NCBI RefSeq assembly: GCF_000183425.1
Contig: NC_014759.1
Span: forward strand, 1,612,001-1,676,000
Direction of reading: 5' to 3'
Length of the DNA stretch: 64,000 nucleotides
Source: Marivirga tractuosa DSM 4126
GTDB taxonomy: Bacteria; Bacteroidota; Bacteroidia; Cytophagales; Cyclobacteriaceae
Shown here: positions 25,777 to 35,400 of the stretch, in pieces
Position numbering within the stretch: position 1 is the stretch's first letter
Layout of the letters: each line of letters starts with the position of its first letter
The notes under the pieces: model-generated
What the model saw: only the letters and a program-made list of their open reading frames with translations
Database searches by the model: none
What the model was told of the DNA's origin: nothing
Translations under genes and position numbers: made by a program

Positions 25777-26422
25777 AATAGATCAATTATTTAAGCAGAA
25801 ACTAGATCGCTATAGCGAGCCAGTTTCAGCAGATGCTTTTGCAAAAGTGCAAGCCCAAATGAAAGGGAAGAAGCAAAAGAAGGGATTCCCGTGGATGATA
25901 GCCGCAAGTGTTAGCATACTTTTAGTTTTATCATTCGGTTTGGTGTATAATTTTAATCAATCTGAAGAAGTGAGCTTAGCTAAAATTGAGTTAAACAATG
26001 CTCAGCTTAGTTTTGCAGAAAATGATGGTATGGCAAAGCCAGAAATTGTAAAAGAAGAACCTAAGCAAATAGCGGCTCAAAAACAAAAGGTAGCACCATC
26101 TGTAAAGTCATTTACACAAGAAAAGATTGTGGTTGAAGATTTTAATAGAATGGCTTCAATAGAAAAGGTAAAAGGATTTGAAGCGGATCTTAATATCGAT
26201 AGGATACCTGAATTAAAACTTTCACCTCAAAAGCATGAAAATAAAGTGATTGTGGAAATTCATTATGCTTATGCAGAAAGTAAAAAAGAAGAGAATTTAA
26301 TAGTAAAAAGTAATAACAAGCTTAAATCACTGGCCAGTGAATTCAGTTTAGCGGAATTGAGAAGTGCAAAAAACGAACTGTTTGCTTCTGCACTACAATT
26401 TAACCGCAAGGGAAATAATTAA
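25763..26422 (+). CDS. Single-pass membrane protein, putative anti-sigma factor
   Basis: 219 residues. A soluble N-terminus (1-42) that looks like a short sigma-binding region (IDQLFKQKLDRYSEPVS) precedes one membrane helix (about 45-64). The rest is a charged periplasmic part without recognised domain. Overlap of 14 nt with the sigma gene and position before an outer-membrane protein gene support an anti-sigma role; the family is not recognised directly. The next gene starts 20 nt downstream. Confidence 0.65.
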   Translation: METHKIDQLFKQKLDRYSEPVSADAFAKVQAQMKGKKQKKGFPWMIAASVSILLVLSFGLVYNFNQSEEVSLAKIELNNAQLSFAENDGMAKPEIVKEEPKQIAAQKQKVAPSVKSFTQEKIVVEDFNRMASIEKVKGFEADLNIDRIPELKLSPQKHENKVIVEIHYAYAESKKEENLIVKSNNKLKSLASEFSLAELRSAKNELFASALQFNRKGNN

Positions 26423-26442
26423 TAATTAAAACAAAGACAAAG

Positions 26443-27603
26443 ATGAAAAATTTAATAAAAATATCGATGGTAGTTTGTCTCAGCCTTTTCGGTGCACTTG
26501 GCTACGGACAAAATTTAAGCTCAGAAAATAGCGACTTGATATCTAAAGTTGCAGAGACAGAGAATACTCAAAAGCAAGATGGAGAAGTGTTTATAGTAAG
26601 AATATTTAAGTCTACTACAAAATCTGAACTAGAAGAATTTAAATCAGAGGCTGAAGAATTAAATATCGACATCACCTATGAAAACCTAGAATATATAAAC
26701 GGTGAAATAGAAGCTATTACGCTTAAAGTAGATTGCAATGATGGTTTTTCTGGTACTGCTTCTACCACTAACATACCTGAATCAGGTATAGGTTTCATAA
26801 GAGATTATAGAGATGATGCTGATATCCCTTTTGTAATTGGGAGGATATTTGATAAAGATAAAAATATCACGTCTTCTAAATCAAAAGAGGAAATTAACTT
26901 GAGTAAAGAATTAAAAGAGGAGTTCAAAACAGCCTTTAACGAAGCAAAAGTGGTTGAAAAAGATAAAAACCGTTTCATAAGACATGATCATGATATTGAT
27001 TTTTCAATGGGATTGAACAACTATTTAAATTCTAGCAATCAATTTCCTGATACTGACAACAAAGATTTTGCTTTAGATCCTTTAACATCATGGACTTATG
27101 GAATCCATTCCAACCATAAAATATCGGTTAGTCCATTTGTGAAATTCAATTTTCAATTAGGATTACTATGGAACAATTTTGCGCTGGCTGACAATAATTA
27201 TCAATTTATCAAAGGCCCTGAGCAAGTAGAATTACTAGATACTGATCTTGCAAGACCAGACATCAACCCTACAAGAAGTAAATTGAATATTACTTATCTG
27301 AATTTAAATGTGGTACCTATGTTCCATTTCGGAAAAAGTAGCAATGCCTTCAGAATAGGTGCAGGGCCATTCGGAAGCTATAGAATTGCGAGTAAATCAA
27401 AATTCAAATATGATGACAACGGCAAAGATGTTGTGAAAAATAATTTCCATATCAATAACTGGAAATATGGCTTAAAAGCACAAGTAGGATGGAAAGGTGT
27501 GGATTTATTCGCTACTTACGATTTAAGTCCGATCTTTATAGAAGACAGAGGACCAGAAGCTGACTATCCGCTAAGAGCGATTTCCTTCGGGGTGATATTT
27601 TAA
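26443..27603 (+). CDS. Outer-membrane beta-barrel protein of ECF operon
   Basis: 386 residues with a signal peptide (to about residue 22, ending GYGQ). Residues about 45-110 form a small alpha/beta segment with EVFIVRIFKSTTKSELEEFKS. From about 180 the protein alternates amphipathic strands ending in aromatic residues, with AFRIGAGPFGSYRI and a final strand LRAISFGVIF ending in phenylalanine, as in outer-membrane barrels recognised by the BAM machinery. It is the third gene of the ECF operon and probably the main output of that sigma factor. A strong terminator follows. Confidence 0.75.
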   Translation: MKNLIKISMVVCLSLFGALGYGQNLSSENSDLISKVAETENTQKQDGEVFIVRIFKSTTKSELEEFKSEAEELNIDITYENLEYINGEIEAITLKVDCNDGFSGTASTTNIPESGIGFIRDYRDDADIPFVIGRIFDKDKNITSSKSKEEINLSKELKEEFKTAFNEAKVVEKDKNRFIRHDHDIDFSMGLNNYLNSSNQFPDTDNKDFALDPLTSWTYGIHSNHKISVSPFVKFNFQLGLLWNNFALADNNYQFIKGPEQVELLDTDLARPDINPTRSKLNITYLNLNVVPMFHFGKSSNAFRIGAGPFGSYRIASKSKFKYDDNGKDVVKNNFHINNWKYGLKAQVGWKGVDLFATYDLSPIFIEDRGPEADYPLRAISFGVIF

Positions 27604-27652
27604 AAGAGATTTAAGATGATAGATTAAAAGATAATAGAATTTATAATTTAAG

Positions 27653-27684
27653 ACAGCGTAAATCAAAATTTACGCTGTTTTTTT
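27653..27684 (+). terminator. Intrinsic terminator of ECF operon
   Basis: A perfect 11-bp stem, ACAGCGTAAAT (27653-27663) with ATTTACGCTGT (27668-27678), has a 4-nt loop and is followed by a run of T residues. Confidence 0.9.
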
Positions 27685-27735
27685 ATGTCTACTGTATAAA
27701 AAGCTATGGTAGCTAATTGCTTAAATGATAGCCCC

Positions 27736-27805
27736 GGTCGGTGGCACACCGGTCGGAAGCAGAAAAGGCAGCTGATTGGCAGAGATGGTCGGTGTGCCAC
27801 CGACC
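27736..27805. repeat. Family B REP-like inverted repeat
   Basis: GGTCGGTGGCACACCG (27736-27751) pairs perfectly over 16 bp with CGGTGTGCCACCGACC (27790-27805); 38 nt separate them. Each arm also folds alone (CGGTG-nnn-CACCG). GC content is far above the surroundings. It is unrelated in sequence to family A. Confidence 0.8.
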
Positions 27806-27984
27806 ATGGAATCACATGGTGAAGACCAAAAACAGCATAGACTAAATGTTATGCTCTTTTCTATTCCTTGAATCCATTTTATGTGTTGTTACATCTAAAC
27901 TTTAAAACTTTCTATCGAATATTTCTCAACCTTTATATTAAAGATTGTATATTTAATTTCACTTAAACACCAAAACAATCATCT

Positions 27985-28341
27985 ATGTCAACAGAAATCA
28001 TCAACATCAGTAAACAAGAAGGCAATAACCGCCTTTACTTAACAGATAATGAAGGTCACTCCGGTAAGGATAACATCACTACCAATGTAAATCCTGGCGA
28101 TACGGTTACCTGGAAACTAGTTCCCAATGGAGGAATAGACCAAATAACAGGAATTACTGCAAAACCTGGTAGCCAAGATATTTTTTCAGTGGACCCTGCT
28201 CCCGTAAATCCAAATGATCCAGCTTCCGATTGGTCGGGAACTGTAAGCCCAGATGCAACAGGTTCTGAATCTTATAGTATTACTTATAAAATAGGGAATG
28301 ATACTTTTGTGGATGATCCCAAATTGGATATAAATACATAA
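27985..28341 (+). CDS. Small soluble protein of unknown function, upstream of TPR kinase
   Basis: 118 residues, acidic, no signal peptide, no cysteine. It looks like a single beta-sandwich: NPGDTVTWKLVPNGGID, ITAKPGSQDIFS and the late ESYSITYKIGND strands recall cupredoxin- or Ig-like folds, without copper ligands. I do not recognise a named family. The histidine kinase starts 7 nt after its stop, so the two are very likely cotranscribed and may interact. Confidence 0.6.
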   Translation: MSTEIINISKQEGNNRLYLTDNEGHSGKDNITTNVNPGDTVTWKLVPNGGIDQITGITAKPGSQDIFSVDPAPVNPNDPASDWSGTVSPDATGSESYSITYKIGNDTFVDDPKLDINT

Positions 28342-28348
28342 TAGGAAA

Positions 28349-30283
28349 GTGAATGTTAGTTTCAACACTCTATTAAAATTACTATTAACTGTTAGTTTCT
28401 CAATTATTTATATTATTGGGATAAAAGCTCAAAATCAACAACTTGTTGATAGTTTATTACAGATAGAGAATAAGAAAAATTTACCTGATACAATACGTTT
28501 AGAAGTATTACGTGAATTAGCCTTTAATGAACGAAAACCTTCTTTAAGGCTTAGATATTCGGAACAGTTGATTGATTTAGCTAAAGAGCTAAACAATCAA
28601 CTGTTTATACATAGAGGTTTTCTCCAAAAAGGACAGACATTAAGAAAAATAGGCGACTACACAGAAGCGATTAATTCTTTATTCAAAGCTCTAAAAGCAG
28701 CGGAGAAAGCCAATTATCAAGCTGGTATGGGCGGTGCATATGCAGCACTGGCAGATGTCTATTCTGTCAATAACAATCATAAAAACTCTGCTCTTTACTA
28801 TAAAAAAGCAATTGAAATCCTACGTCAAGGTCAAGACTCCGTCACTTTAGCAACAATTCTATTAAATGCAGGAGATGAATATCTAAATGCCAAAAAACTA
28901 GATTCTGCTCTACTGTACTTCGAAGAATCAGGTAAAATATTTCAAGAAGTAGAATACTTAATCGGTACAGCCTACAATCTAGGTAATATGGGCATGGTGC
29001 ATGCCTTAAAAGGGGAACACCAAGTTGCCAAAAACAAAATGGAATTAGCTACTGTCATCCTAAGAGACATGGGTGATTTTTATCCCATAGCCGTTTACGA
29101 CCTATATATTGCCGATATTTATAAAGAAAATAATGATTTAGAACGTGCTATAGAATATGCTGAGCATAGTCTGGAGGTTTCTAAAGAACATTCGTTGAAA
29201 GAGCAAATCCGGGATGCCAATCTCAAATTATCCGAATTGTATGATGCTAAAGATGATTTCCAAAAAGCCTATTTTCATCAAAGTCAGTACTTAATTTACC
29301 GAGACAGCATCAATAGTGAAGAAAAGATTCGGGAAATAGCAGATATGAGAACTGAATACGAGGTTAACCAGAGGGAAACTGAAATTGAGCTCTTAAAAGC
29401 GGAGCAAAAGAACCAGTATATCATTTTTGCTTCTATGGCAATCATCATTATTCTATTAGCCATTGCCAGCTTTTTGTACTACCGAAATAGCAGAAGAAAA
29501 CAAACGCTGAACTTAATATTAAAAGAAAGGAAAGAAGAAGCTGAGGCACAACGTGATCAATTGGAAGCCATTAATGAAACCAGAGAAAAGTTTCTTTCTA
29601 TTATTGCACATGATTTGATGGGACCAGTGAATTCTTTCAAAGGATTATCCGCCATCATGAAAATGAGCATTGAAAAGCAAGACAAAAAGGATCTTTTGGA
29701 TATTCACCAAGTACTGAATAAGACCATCAACAACATGTCAAATTTATTGACCAATCTGCTTGATTGGTCCGTCACTCAAAAAGGGAGCGTTCCTTACCTG
29801 CCCGAGAAACTATACATCCATCAACTTTCAGCTGAATTAATCGATTTATTTTTCAATACTGCAGAGAATAAAAAAATAAGTTTAAGATCTGAAATAACGA
29901 CAGATTTGGCGGCTTGGGCAGATGAAAATAGCGTTAAAACTATTTTCCGAAATCTGGTAAGCAATGCGCTAAAATTCACTGAGGATGGTGGATCGATAGA
30001 ACTTAGCGCAGAGAAAAAAGATGGCTTTATAGCAATTAAAGTGAAAGATACCGGCATGGGGATGGCTCAAGAAAAAATAGACATGCTTTTAGCTGAGAAC
30101 CAATTTGCTAGAAGTAAGGGAACAAAGGGAGAAAAAGGAGTTGGCTTAGGGCTTCAGTTGGTGAAGGAATTTACGCAAATGAATAAGGGCAAATTAGAAA
30201 TTGAAAGTCAAATACACAGAGGCACTACTTTTATTGTTTATTTACCGGATTACAGCCCCCTAACCACCAAAGGGGGAATATAA
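28349..30283 (+). CDS. TPR-containing sensor histidine kinase
   Basis: 644 residues, starting at GTG (28349), the only start upstream of the signal peptide (hydrophobic to residue 27, ending IKAQ). Five or six TPR units (about 65-325) form the periplasmic sensor. A membrane helix (about 354-376) and coiled coil (377-412) follow. The HisKA motif has His421 in LSIIAHDLMGPVNSF. The ATPase domain has NLVSNALKFTEDGG, DTGMGM and KGVGLGLQLV. No receiver or output domain is attached, and no response regulator is adjacent. The final residues SPLTTKGGI are encoded by a family C repeat. Confidence 0.92.
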   Translation: MNVSFNTLLKLLLTVSFSIIYIIGIKAQNQQLVDSLLQIENKKNLPDTIRLEVLRELAFNERKPSLRLRYSEQLIDLAKELNNQLFIHRGFLQKGQTLRKIGDYTEAINSLFKALKAAEKANYQAGMGGAYAALADVYSVNNNHKNSALYYKKAIEILRQGQDSVTLATILLNAGDEYLNAKKLDSALLYFEESGKIFQEVEYLIGTAYNLGNMGMVHALKGEHQVAKNKMELATVILRDMGDFYPIAVYDLYIADIYKENNDLERAIEYAEHSLEVSKEHSLKEQIRDANLKLSELYDAKDDFQKAYFHQSQYLIYRDSINSEEKIREIADMRTEYEVNQRETEIELLKAEQKNQYIIFASMAIIIILLAIASFLYYRNSRRKQTLNLILKERKEEAEAQRDQLEAINETREKFLSIIAHDLMGPVNSFKGLSAIMKMSIEKQDKKDLLDIHQVLNKTINNMSNLLTNLLDWSVTQKGSVPYLPEKLYIHQLSAELIDLFFNTAENKKISLRSEITTDLAAWADENSVKTIFRNLVSNALKFTEDGGSIELSAEKKDGFIAIKVKDTGMGMAQEKIDMLLAENQFARSKGTKGEKGVGLGLQLVKEFTQMNKGKLEIESQIHRGTTFIVYLPDYSPLTTKGGI

Positions 30284-30412
30284 GCCCTGAAAAGCCTCTG
30301 TATTTTATTTTGAGACTTCATTGTTTCACATGATTTAGCAAATAGCGATAAATAATTTATTTATTGCTGTTCTTGATCTCTGTCTGTTCCCCCTTTGGGG
30401 GTTAGGGGGCTG
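30253..30412. repeat. Family C GC-rich inverted repeat pair between convergent genes
   Basis: The left arm at 30253-30278 starts CAGCCCCCTAACC and ends AAAGGGGGAA; the right arm at 30387-30412 is its near-exact reverse complement, ending GGGGGTTAGGGGGCTG. The left arm lies inside the last codons of the TPR kinase; the right arm ends 2 nt before the stop codon of the ABC-F gene. The loop is about 108 nt of AT-rich sequence. Confidence 0.85.
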
Positions 30413-30414
30413 GC

Positions 30415-32319
30415 TTACATCTCCATAGCCAAACTCTCCCACTCTTCCGTTAATTCTTCCAACTGTTTATTCACTTTCTCAAATTCCTGATTCACTTCAA
30501 ATAGCTTATCAGGATTTCCGTAGACAGAAGGTTTAGCCAATTCTTCTTCCAGTACTTTCTTATCTGCTTCCAGCTTCTCAATACTTGCTTCAAGCTTAGA
30601 TAACTCTTTTTGCTTGGCTTTTAGTTCTGCATCTTCTGGCTGATGTCTGGGCTTAGCTTGCTTTTCCTTTTTCTGTTCTTTTTTCAGTTCTTCTTCGAAT
30701 GCTTTGTCTTCTGCTTTTGAAGCTTCTCTTTTGGCAAACCAATCTTGAAATTCATCATAAGTGCCAGGATATTCCTTTACCTGATAATCTTCTATCCACC
30801 AGATTTTATTTGCTACATTCGATACAAAATACCTATTGTGGGAAACCGTAATAAAAGAACCCTCATATTGCTGCAATGCCTGAATCAAGATATTCTCTGA
30901 CTGCATATCCAGGTGGTTGGTCGGCTCATCCAACAGTAAGAAATTGGCATTGGAAATCATGGTTTTAGATAAAGCAACACGAGATTTCTCTCCCCCAGAA
31001 AGAACCTTAATCTTTTTAAAAACTTCTTCATCTCTGAAAAGAAAACAACCTAAAAGATTTCTCAACTCCATTTCAGTTCTGTCACTTCCCGCTTGTTTCA
31101 GTTCATCTAAAATCTCATTTTGTACATTCAGTGACTCTAGCTGATGCTGCGCAAAAAAGCCAAATTCTACATTATAGCCTTCTTCACGTTTTCCTTCATG
31201 CTTTTCTTCCCCAGCTATGATTCTGAGCAATGTAGACTTACCTTTTCCGTTTGCACCAATTAATGCAATCTTATCACCTCGTTCTATATGAGCATCTGCA
31301 CCCTCTAAGATTTTGATGTCACCATAAGATTTAGAGACTTCATTCAATCTGACAATGTGGCGACCTGATTTATTATTGATGTTAAAGCTAAAATTGATGG
31401 TAGCATTGTTGTCGACAACAGCATCCACTTTATCCATTCTGTCCAAGGCTTTCACTCTGGATTGCACCTGCTTAGCTTTGGTGGCTTTTGAGCGGAAACG
31501 GTTGATGAATTGTTCTGTCTGCTTTATTTTCTGCTGCTGATTTTCATAAGCATTTTGTTGCAACTCAGCTCTAAGCGCTTTTTCTTCATTATAAAAGCTC
31601 CAATTACCAGAATATAAATTCAGTTGCTGTTGGTCAACTTCAACTGTGATATCAATTGTTCGATCCAAAAACTCTCTATCGTGAGAAACGATAATATAAG
31701 CGCCTTCATAAGACTTTAGGTAATTTTCAATCCATTGTATAGATGGCAAGTCTAAGTGGTTAGTGGGCTCATCCAGCATCAAAAGAGAGGGCTTTTCTAA
31801 TAGGAGTTTTGCCAGCATCACGCGCATTCTCCAACCACCTGAAAAAGTCTTTAATGGTCGGCTTAGGTCTTCCGTTTTAAATCCAATTCCTTCCAAAATT
31901 TCTTCTGCTTTAGCTTGCAAGCTGTAGCCTTCCATCATCTCATATTTCTCCTGAGCTTTAGTCAATTTATCTACTAAATCATCAGAATAATCTTCTTCCA
32001 TCTTCTTTAAAATGATTTCTATTTTCTCCTGCAATTTTAAGGCTTCTTTAAAAGCCTGCATGGCTACATGCAAAATGCTATCATCCGATTGAAAGGAAAG
32101 TAAATCCTGGTTTAAGAAACCAATGGTGCAATCTTTACTCATTTGGACTTCACCTTTATCGGGAGTAACATCCCCATTGATGATCTTGAGCAAAGTAGAT
32201 TTACCTTGTCCGTTGAGTCCTATCAATCCAATTTTATCCTTTGGCTTAATATGAAGGGAAGCATTATTAAATAAGGCTCTGTCGCCTATGTAGTAGTCTA
32301 AATTATTAATAGAAAGCAT
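30415..32319 (-). CDS. ABC-F family ATP-binding protein
   Basis: 634 residues with two ABC domains and no membrane segment. Domain 1 has Walker A G34-LNGQGKST, signature FSGGWRMR and LLMLDEPTNHLD. Domain 2 has GANGKGKST near residue 355, signature LSGGEKSRVAL and LLLDEPTNHLD. The linker between them and a C-terminal coiled coil (about 535-634, Glu/Lys-rich) are typical of the Uup/YheS-like ABC-F group, which act on ribosomes or DNA repair rather than transport. TAATTTTG lies only 5 nt before the ATG, so the mRNA may be almost leaderless. Confidence 0.93.
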   Translation of the reverse strand: MLSINNLDYYIGDRALFNNASLHIKPKDKIGLIGLNGQGKSTLLKIINGDVTPDKGEVQMSKDCTIGFLNQDLLSFQSDDSILHVAMQAFKEALKLQEKIEIILKKMEEDYSDDLVDKLTKAQEKYEMMEGYSLQAKAEEILEGIGFKTEDLSRPLKTFSGGWRMRVMLAKLLLEKPSLLMLDEPTNHLDLPSIQWIENYLKSYEGAYIIVSHDREFLDRTIDITVEVDQQQLNLYSGNWSFYNEEKALRAELQQNAYENQQQKIKQTEQFINRFRSKATKAKQVQSRVKALDRMDKVDAVVDNNATINFSFNINNKSGRHIVRLNEVSKSYGDIKILEGADAHIERGDKIALIGANGKGKSTLLRIIAGEEKHEGKREEGYNVEFGFFAQHQLESLNVQNEILDELKQAGSDRTEMELRNLLGCFLFRDEEVFKKIKVLSGGEKSRVALSKTMISNANFLLLDEPTNHLDMQSENILIQALQQYEGSFITVSHNRYFVSNVANKIWWIEDYQVKEYPGTYDEFQDWFAKREASKAEDKAFEEELKKEQKKEKQAKPRHQPEDAELKAKQKELSKLEASIEKLEADKKVLEEELAKPSVYGNPDKLFEVNQEFEKVNKQLEELTEEWESLAMEM

Positions 32320-32323
32320 GATG

Positions 32324-32331
32324 CAAAATTA
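32324..32331 (-). promoter_or_regulatory. -7 promoter element of ABC-F gene, start-proximal
   Basis: TAATTTTG on the minus strand fits TAnnTTTG and ends 4 nt before the start codon. Transcription would begin at or within a few nt of the ATG. Confidence 0.45.
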
Positions 32332-32394
32332 AGTGGGATTTTGTCAGGATAAAATGCTTTGAGCGAATAGTTGAAAATAAATTATTGCTTAAAC

Positions 32395-32425
32395 AAAAAA
32401 GGGATGCAAAACTGCATCCCTTTTT
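32395..32425 (-). terminator. Intrinsic terminator of the giant T9SS-protein gene
   Basis: GGGATGCA (32401-32408) pairs with TGCATCCC (32413-32420) around a 4-nt loop; an A run (32395-32400) and T run (32421-32425) extend the stem. Read on the minus strand it follows the stop of the giant gene by 23 nt. Confidence 0.88.
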
Positions 32426-32448
32426 ATAAAACCTATATATTCTATTTC

Positions 32449-35400
32449 TTATCGAACCATCAATCTGACTTTCTTATTAATATTGCCCTGCTTCACATTT
32501 ACTATGTAAATACCAGAATTTAGATTTTGATTAATTGGCAATGGTTTATTCAAATCAGATGGATTGAGAATACCCTGATAATGCCTTCTACCTTGAACAT
32601 CAAAAATAGTTACCTGTATTTTCTGTTCTGCATGGAAGCCAGATAATCTTAAATGAATATTTTGAGCTTGGGTCGGATTAGGAACAGCCACTAAATCTGA
32701 AGCTTCCTCCCTAGTAATTCTTACCACCTCAGAATATTCAAAAGCACCATCATAATCCACTTGTCTTAATCTATAGTACGAATCCCCAGCTAAAGGAGAA
32801 TAATCATTGAAGCTATAATCAATTGAGGCAAGTGAATTTCCATTCCCTTCAACTGATCCAATTACTTCAAATTCTTTACCATCAAAAGAACGCTGTACTT
32901 CAAAGAAATCATTGTTAATCTCGGAAGCCGTTTGCCAACTTAATTCTACTCTATTAGATCTACTTTCTGCAGTAAAGAAAACCATTTCAACTGGAAGGGA
33001 ATTATTTGAAGCATCCCCAGCACCGAATGTGACAAAATTGGTGGAGAAGTCTAATCGATTACTTGAAGTCAATTCTCCTCCACTTGCATTTCCTGAAACA
33101 GAAGAATTACCTTGGTCTTCCCAAACAGAAGAAGTGCCGGGCTTGAATCTAACTACTCGCAATTCACTTATCGATTGACCAACACTAGCGGCACCATCTG
33201 CAATATCACTATTGGAATCCCAGTAAATCTTCACATTTGCGAAATTTGTTAGATCGCTGGTTAATTCCCAGTACTGATTACCGCTCACTTTCGGATCTGG
33301 TCCTGCTAAATCACTATTTAAATTAGGTATTTGCGAATTCGTATCAGGACTTTCATCGTAAAAAATGGCAGTCCAATTATCGGTTACATCAATATCACTA
33401 ATTTCAATTAAGCCGTAACGACCACCTTGACCAACAGGGAATTTGTCAAACTGAGAAGCTGTAGAGGCATTTAAATTACGGACTAGCGGGCCATTGACGT
33501 GACTGCTAGTTTTAAAGCCTGTTAGAGTAGCATTAGTTTGAATAATTAAGCTATTGTCTTCATCAGTATTAATTAAACCATTGGTGAAGATCAAATTTCC
33601 GCTCACTTCAACATCATCATTACCAGCATTAATTACTGACATGCTACCACTTGACTTATTAACTTCTAAAACATTGAAAGCCTCCAAACCTGTAAACTGT
33701 CCTTCAATTGTTTGATTAGAAATTCCGTCCATCACCACTTTGGCATTAGTAAATTCAGCATTAAAATTACTTCCACCATTCTTAATAATGTTACCTTTCA
33801 CTCTTAATTCCGAGTTATTAGACATTTCAAAATCGCCTCCAGTCATTTCTAAATTCTCACAAATATTAACACTAACCCCATTCGACATGATTTTCTTTCC
33901 ATTTCCACTCAATATTAGCTCTTTTAAATTCGTAAAACCTTCTGCTAACACTGTTACATCTGAGCCTATGTCATTATTCTCATATTCTAATCCTCCCCCG
34001 TCTGAGCAATTAGAATCAGGGAAGAAGTCTTCATAATCACCAGCAGGAAAGGATGCGTCATCTACTAATTTAAGAGTTCCATTTCCTTCAATAGTCCCTA
34101 GATTATGACCAAAAGTGCTATTGATTTCTAATGTTGCATTTTCTTCAATGGTTACCTTTCTAAACCTTCTGAAATTATCATTAAGAACAAGCGTGTAATC
34201 ACCTCTCACAACCAAATCAGGCGATTGACCTACCGAGGGTGCAACACCTCCAGCAAAAGAACCACCAACATTTACATTTCCATCTGAAGCACCTATTAAA
34301 GTTTCAAATAAAGGAACAACATTTGGAATTGCACTACCGCATAATAGTGCGTCTCCGGCATCTCTCGTTATCCCAGCGGTATATCTACCTTCAATAGAAG
34401 CACTATTTAAACCACTATATTCATTGGATATATCAGATTGGAAAGTAATAGTGTTTGCTACTTCATCAAATAATTGTTCAGAATAGATTTTATCCCAAGT
34501 GTCGTCAACATTTAATAATCGAGCAGGGGCATAATTAGTTAAATCAAGACCTTCTGCATTATTAACTGCTTCTAAAGCATCATTGTGATACATCGTAAAT
34601 GAACCATCAAAATTGGTGATCCCTTGCGACTTTACTAACCAGTAATACTGTAATACATTTTCTGTATCGTCATAATCGGCAGCCCCAGCACAATCCTCAT
34701 CAAAATCATCTGTTATACCATCTGAAAAGTTATCAATAGGTTTGATGGTAATGAAACCATTTCCATCTATATCTGATGCTCCTATCACTGCAGGCGTATA
34801 ATTCAGTAACCCAACCGGATAAAGGAAATTCCCGCTGAAATTATTAGGATATATCTTTCGCACGCCTTTATCGATCAAACTGGTATTTACTGTAATCATG
34901 TTATTAACATTGAAATCAGATACAGAGGTACCACCAGATCCATTTTCGAAGACAGCATCTTCATCCATGATCAAAAGATTCGATCCAATATCAAAAACCC
35001 CTGAGGCTAGAATAACCTTATGGTTGATTTCAAAATCATTCTGTCCAGCAGTTACCTCCACTCCATTGCTATTGTTAATTGTAATGGTTCCAAAGGTACT
35101 CTGACCATTCGTTGTCCGTGCAATATTTTGAGTAGCAGTTCCATTGAAAACAATTCCAGGACCAGCAACTGCAGACTGATGTTCACCATCATGGATCAAA
35201 TCGCCTTCTAAGTTTAAGGTGCTACTAGTAGTATTTAATACTCCATTCAAAATATTTAGATTGTTTTCTATTGTAATATCATGATTTAGAGAAAGTGTAC
35301 CTGTCCCATTTTTATCAACATTCCAAAATGAAATACTTCCGTTTCCTGAAATATTTTGAGAAGTGGTTGTATTAAAAAATGTTGTCTGCTGATTAATTCC

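Larger units (their letters stand above)
27604..27984. other. Intergenic region with terminator and family B repeat
   Basis: No gene. It contains an intrinsic terminator (27653-27684), a 16-bp inverted repeat pair (27736-27805), and an AT-rich stretch before the 118-residue protein gene, where TATATTTA (27947-27954) resembles but does not match the TAnnTTTG element. Confidence 0.5.
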
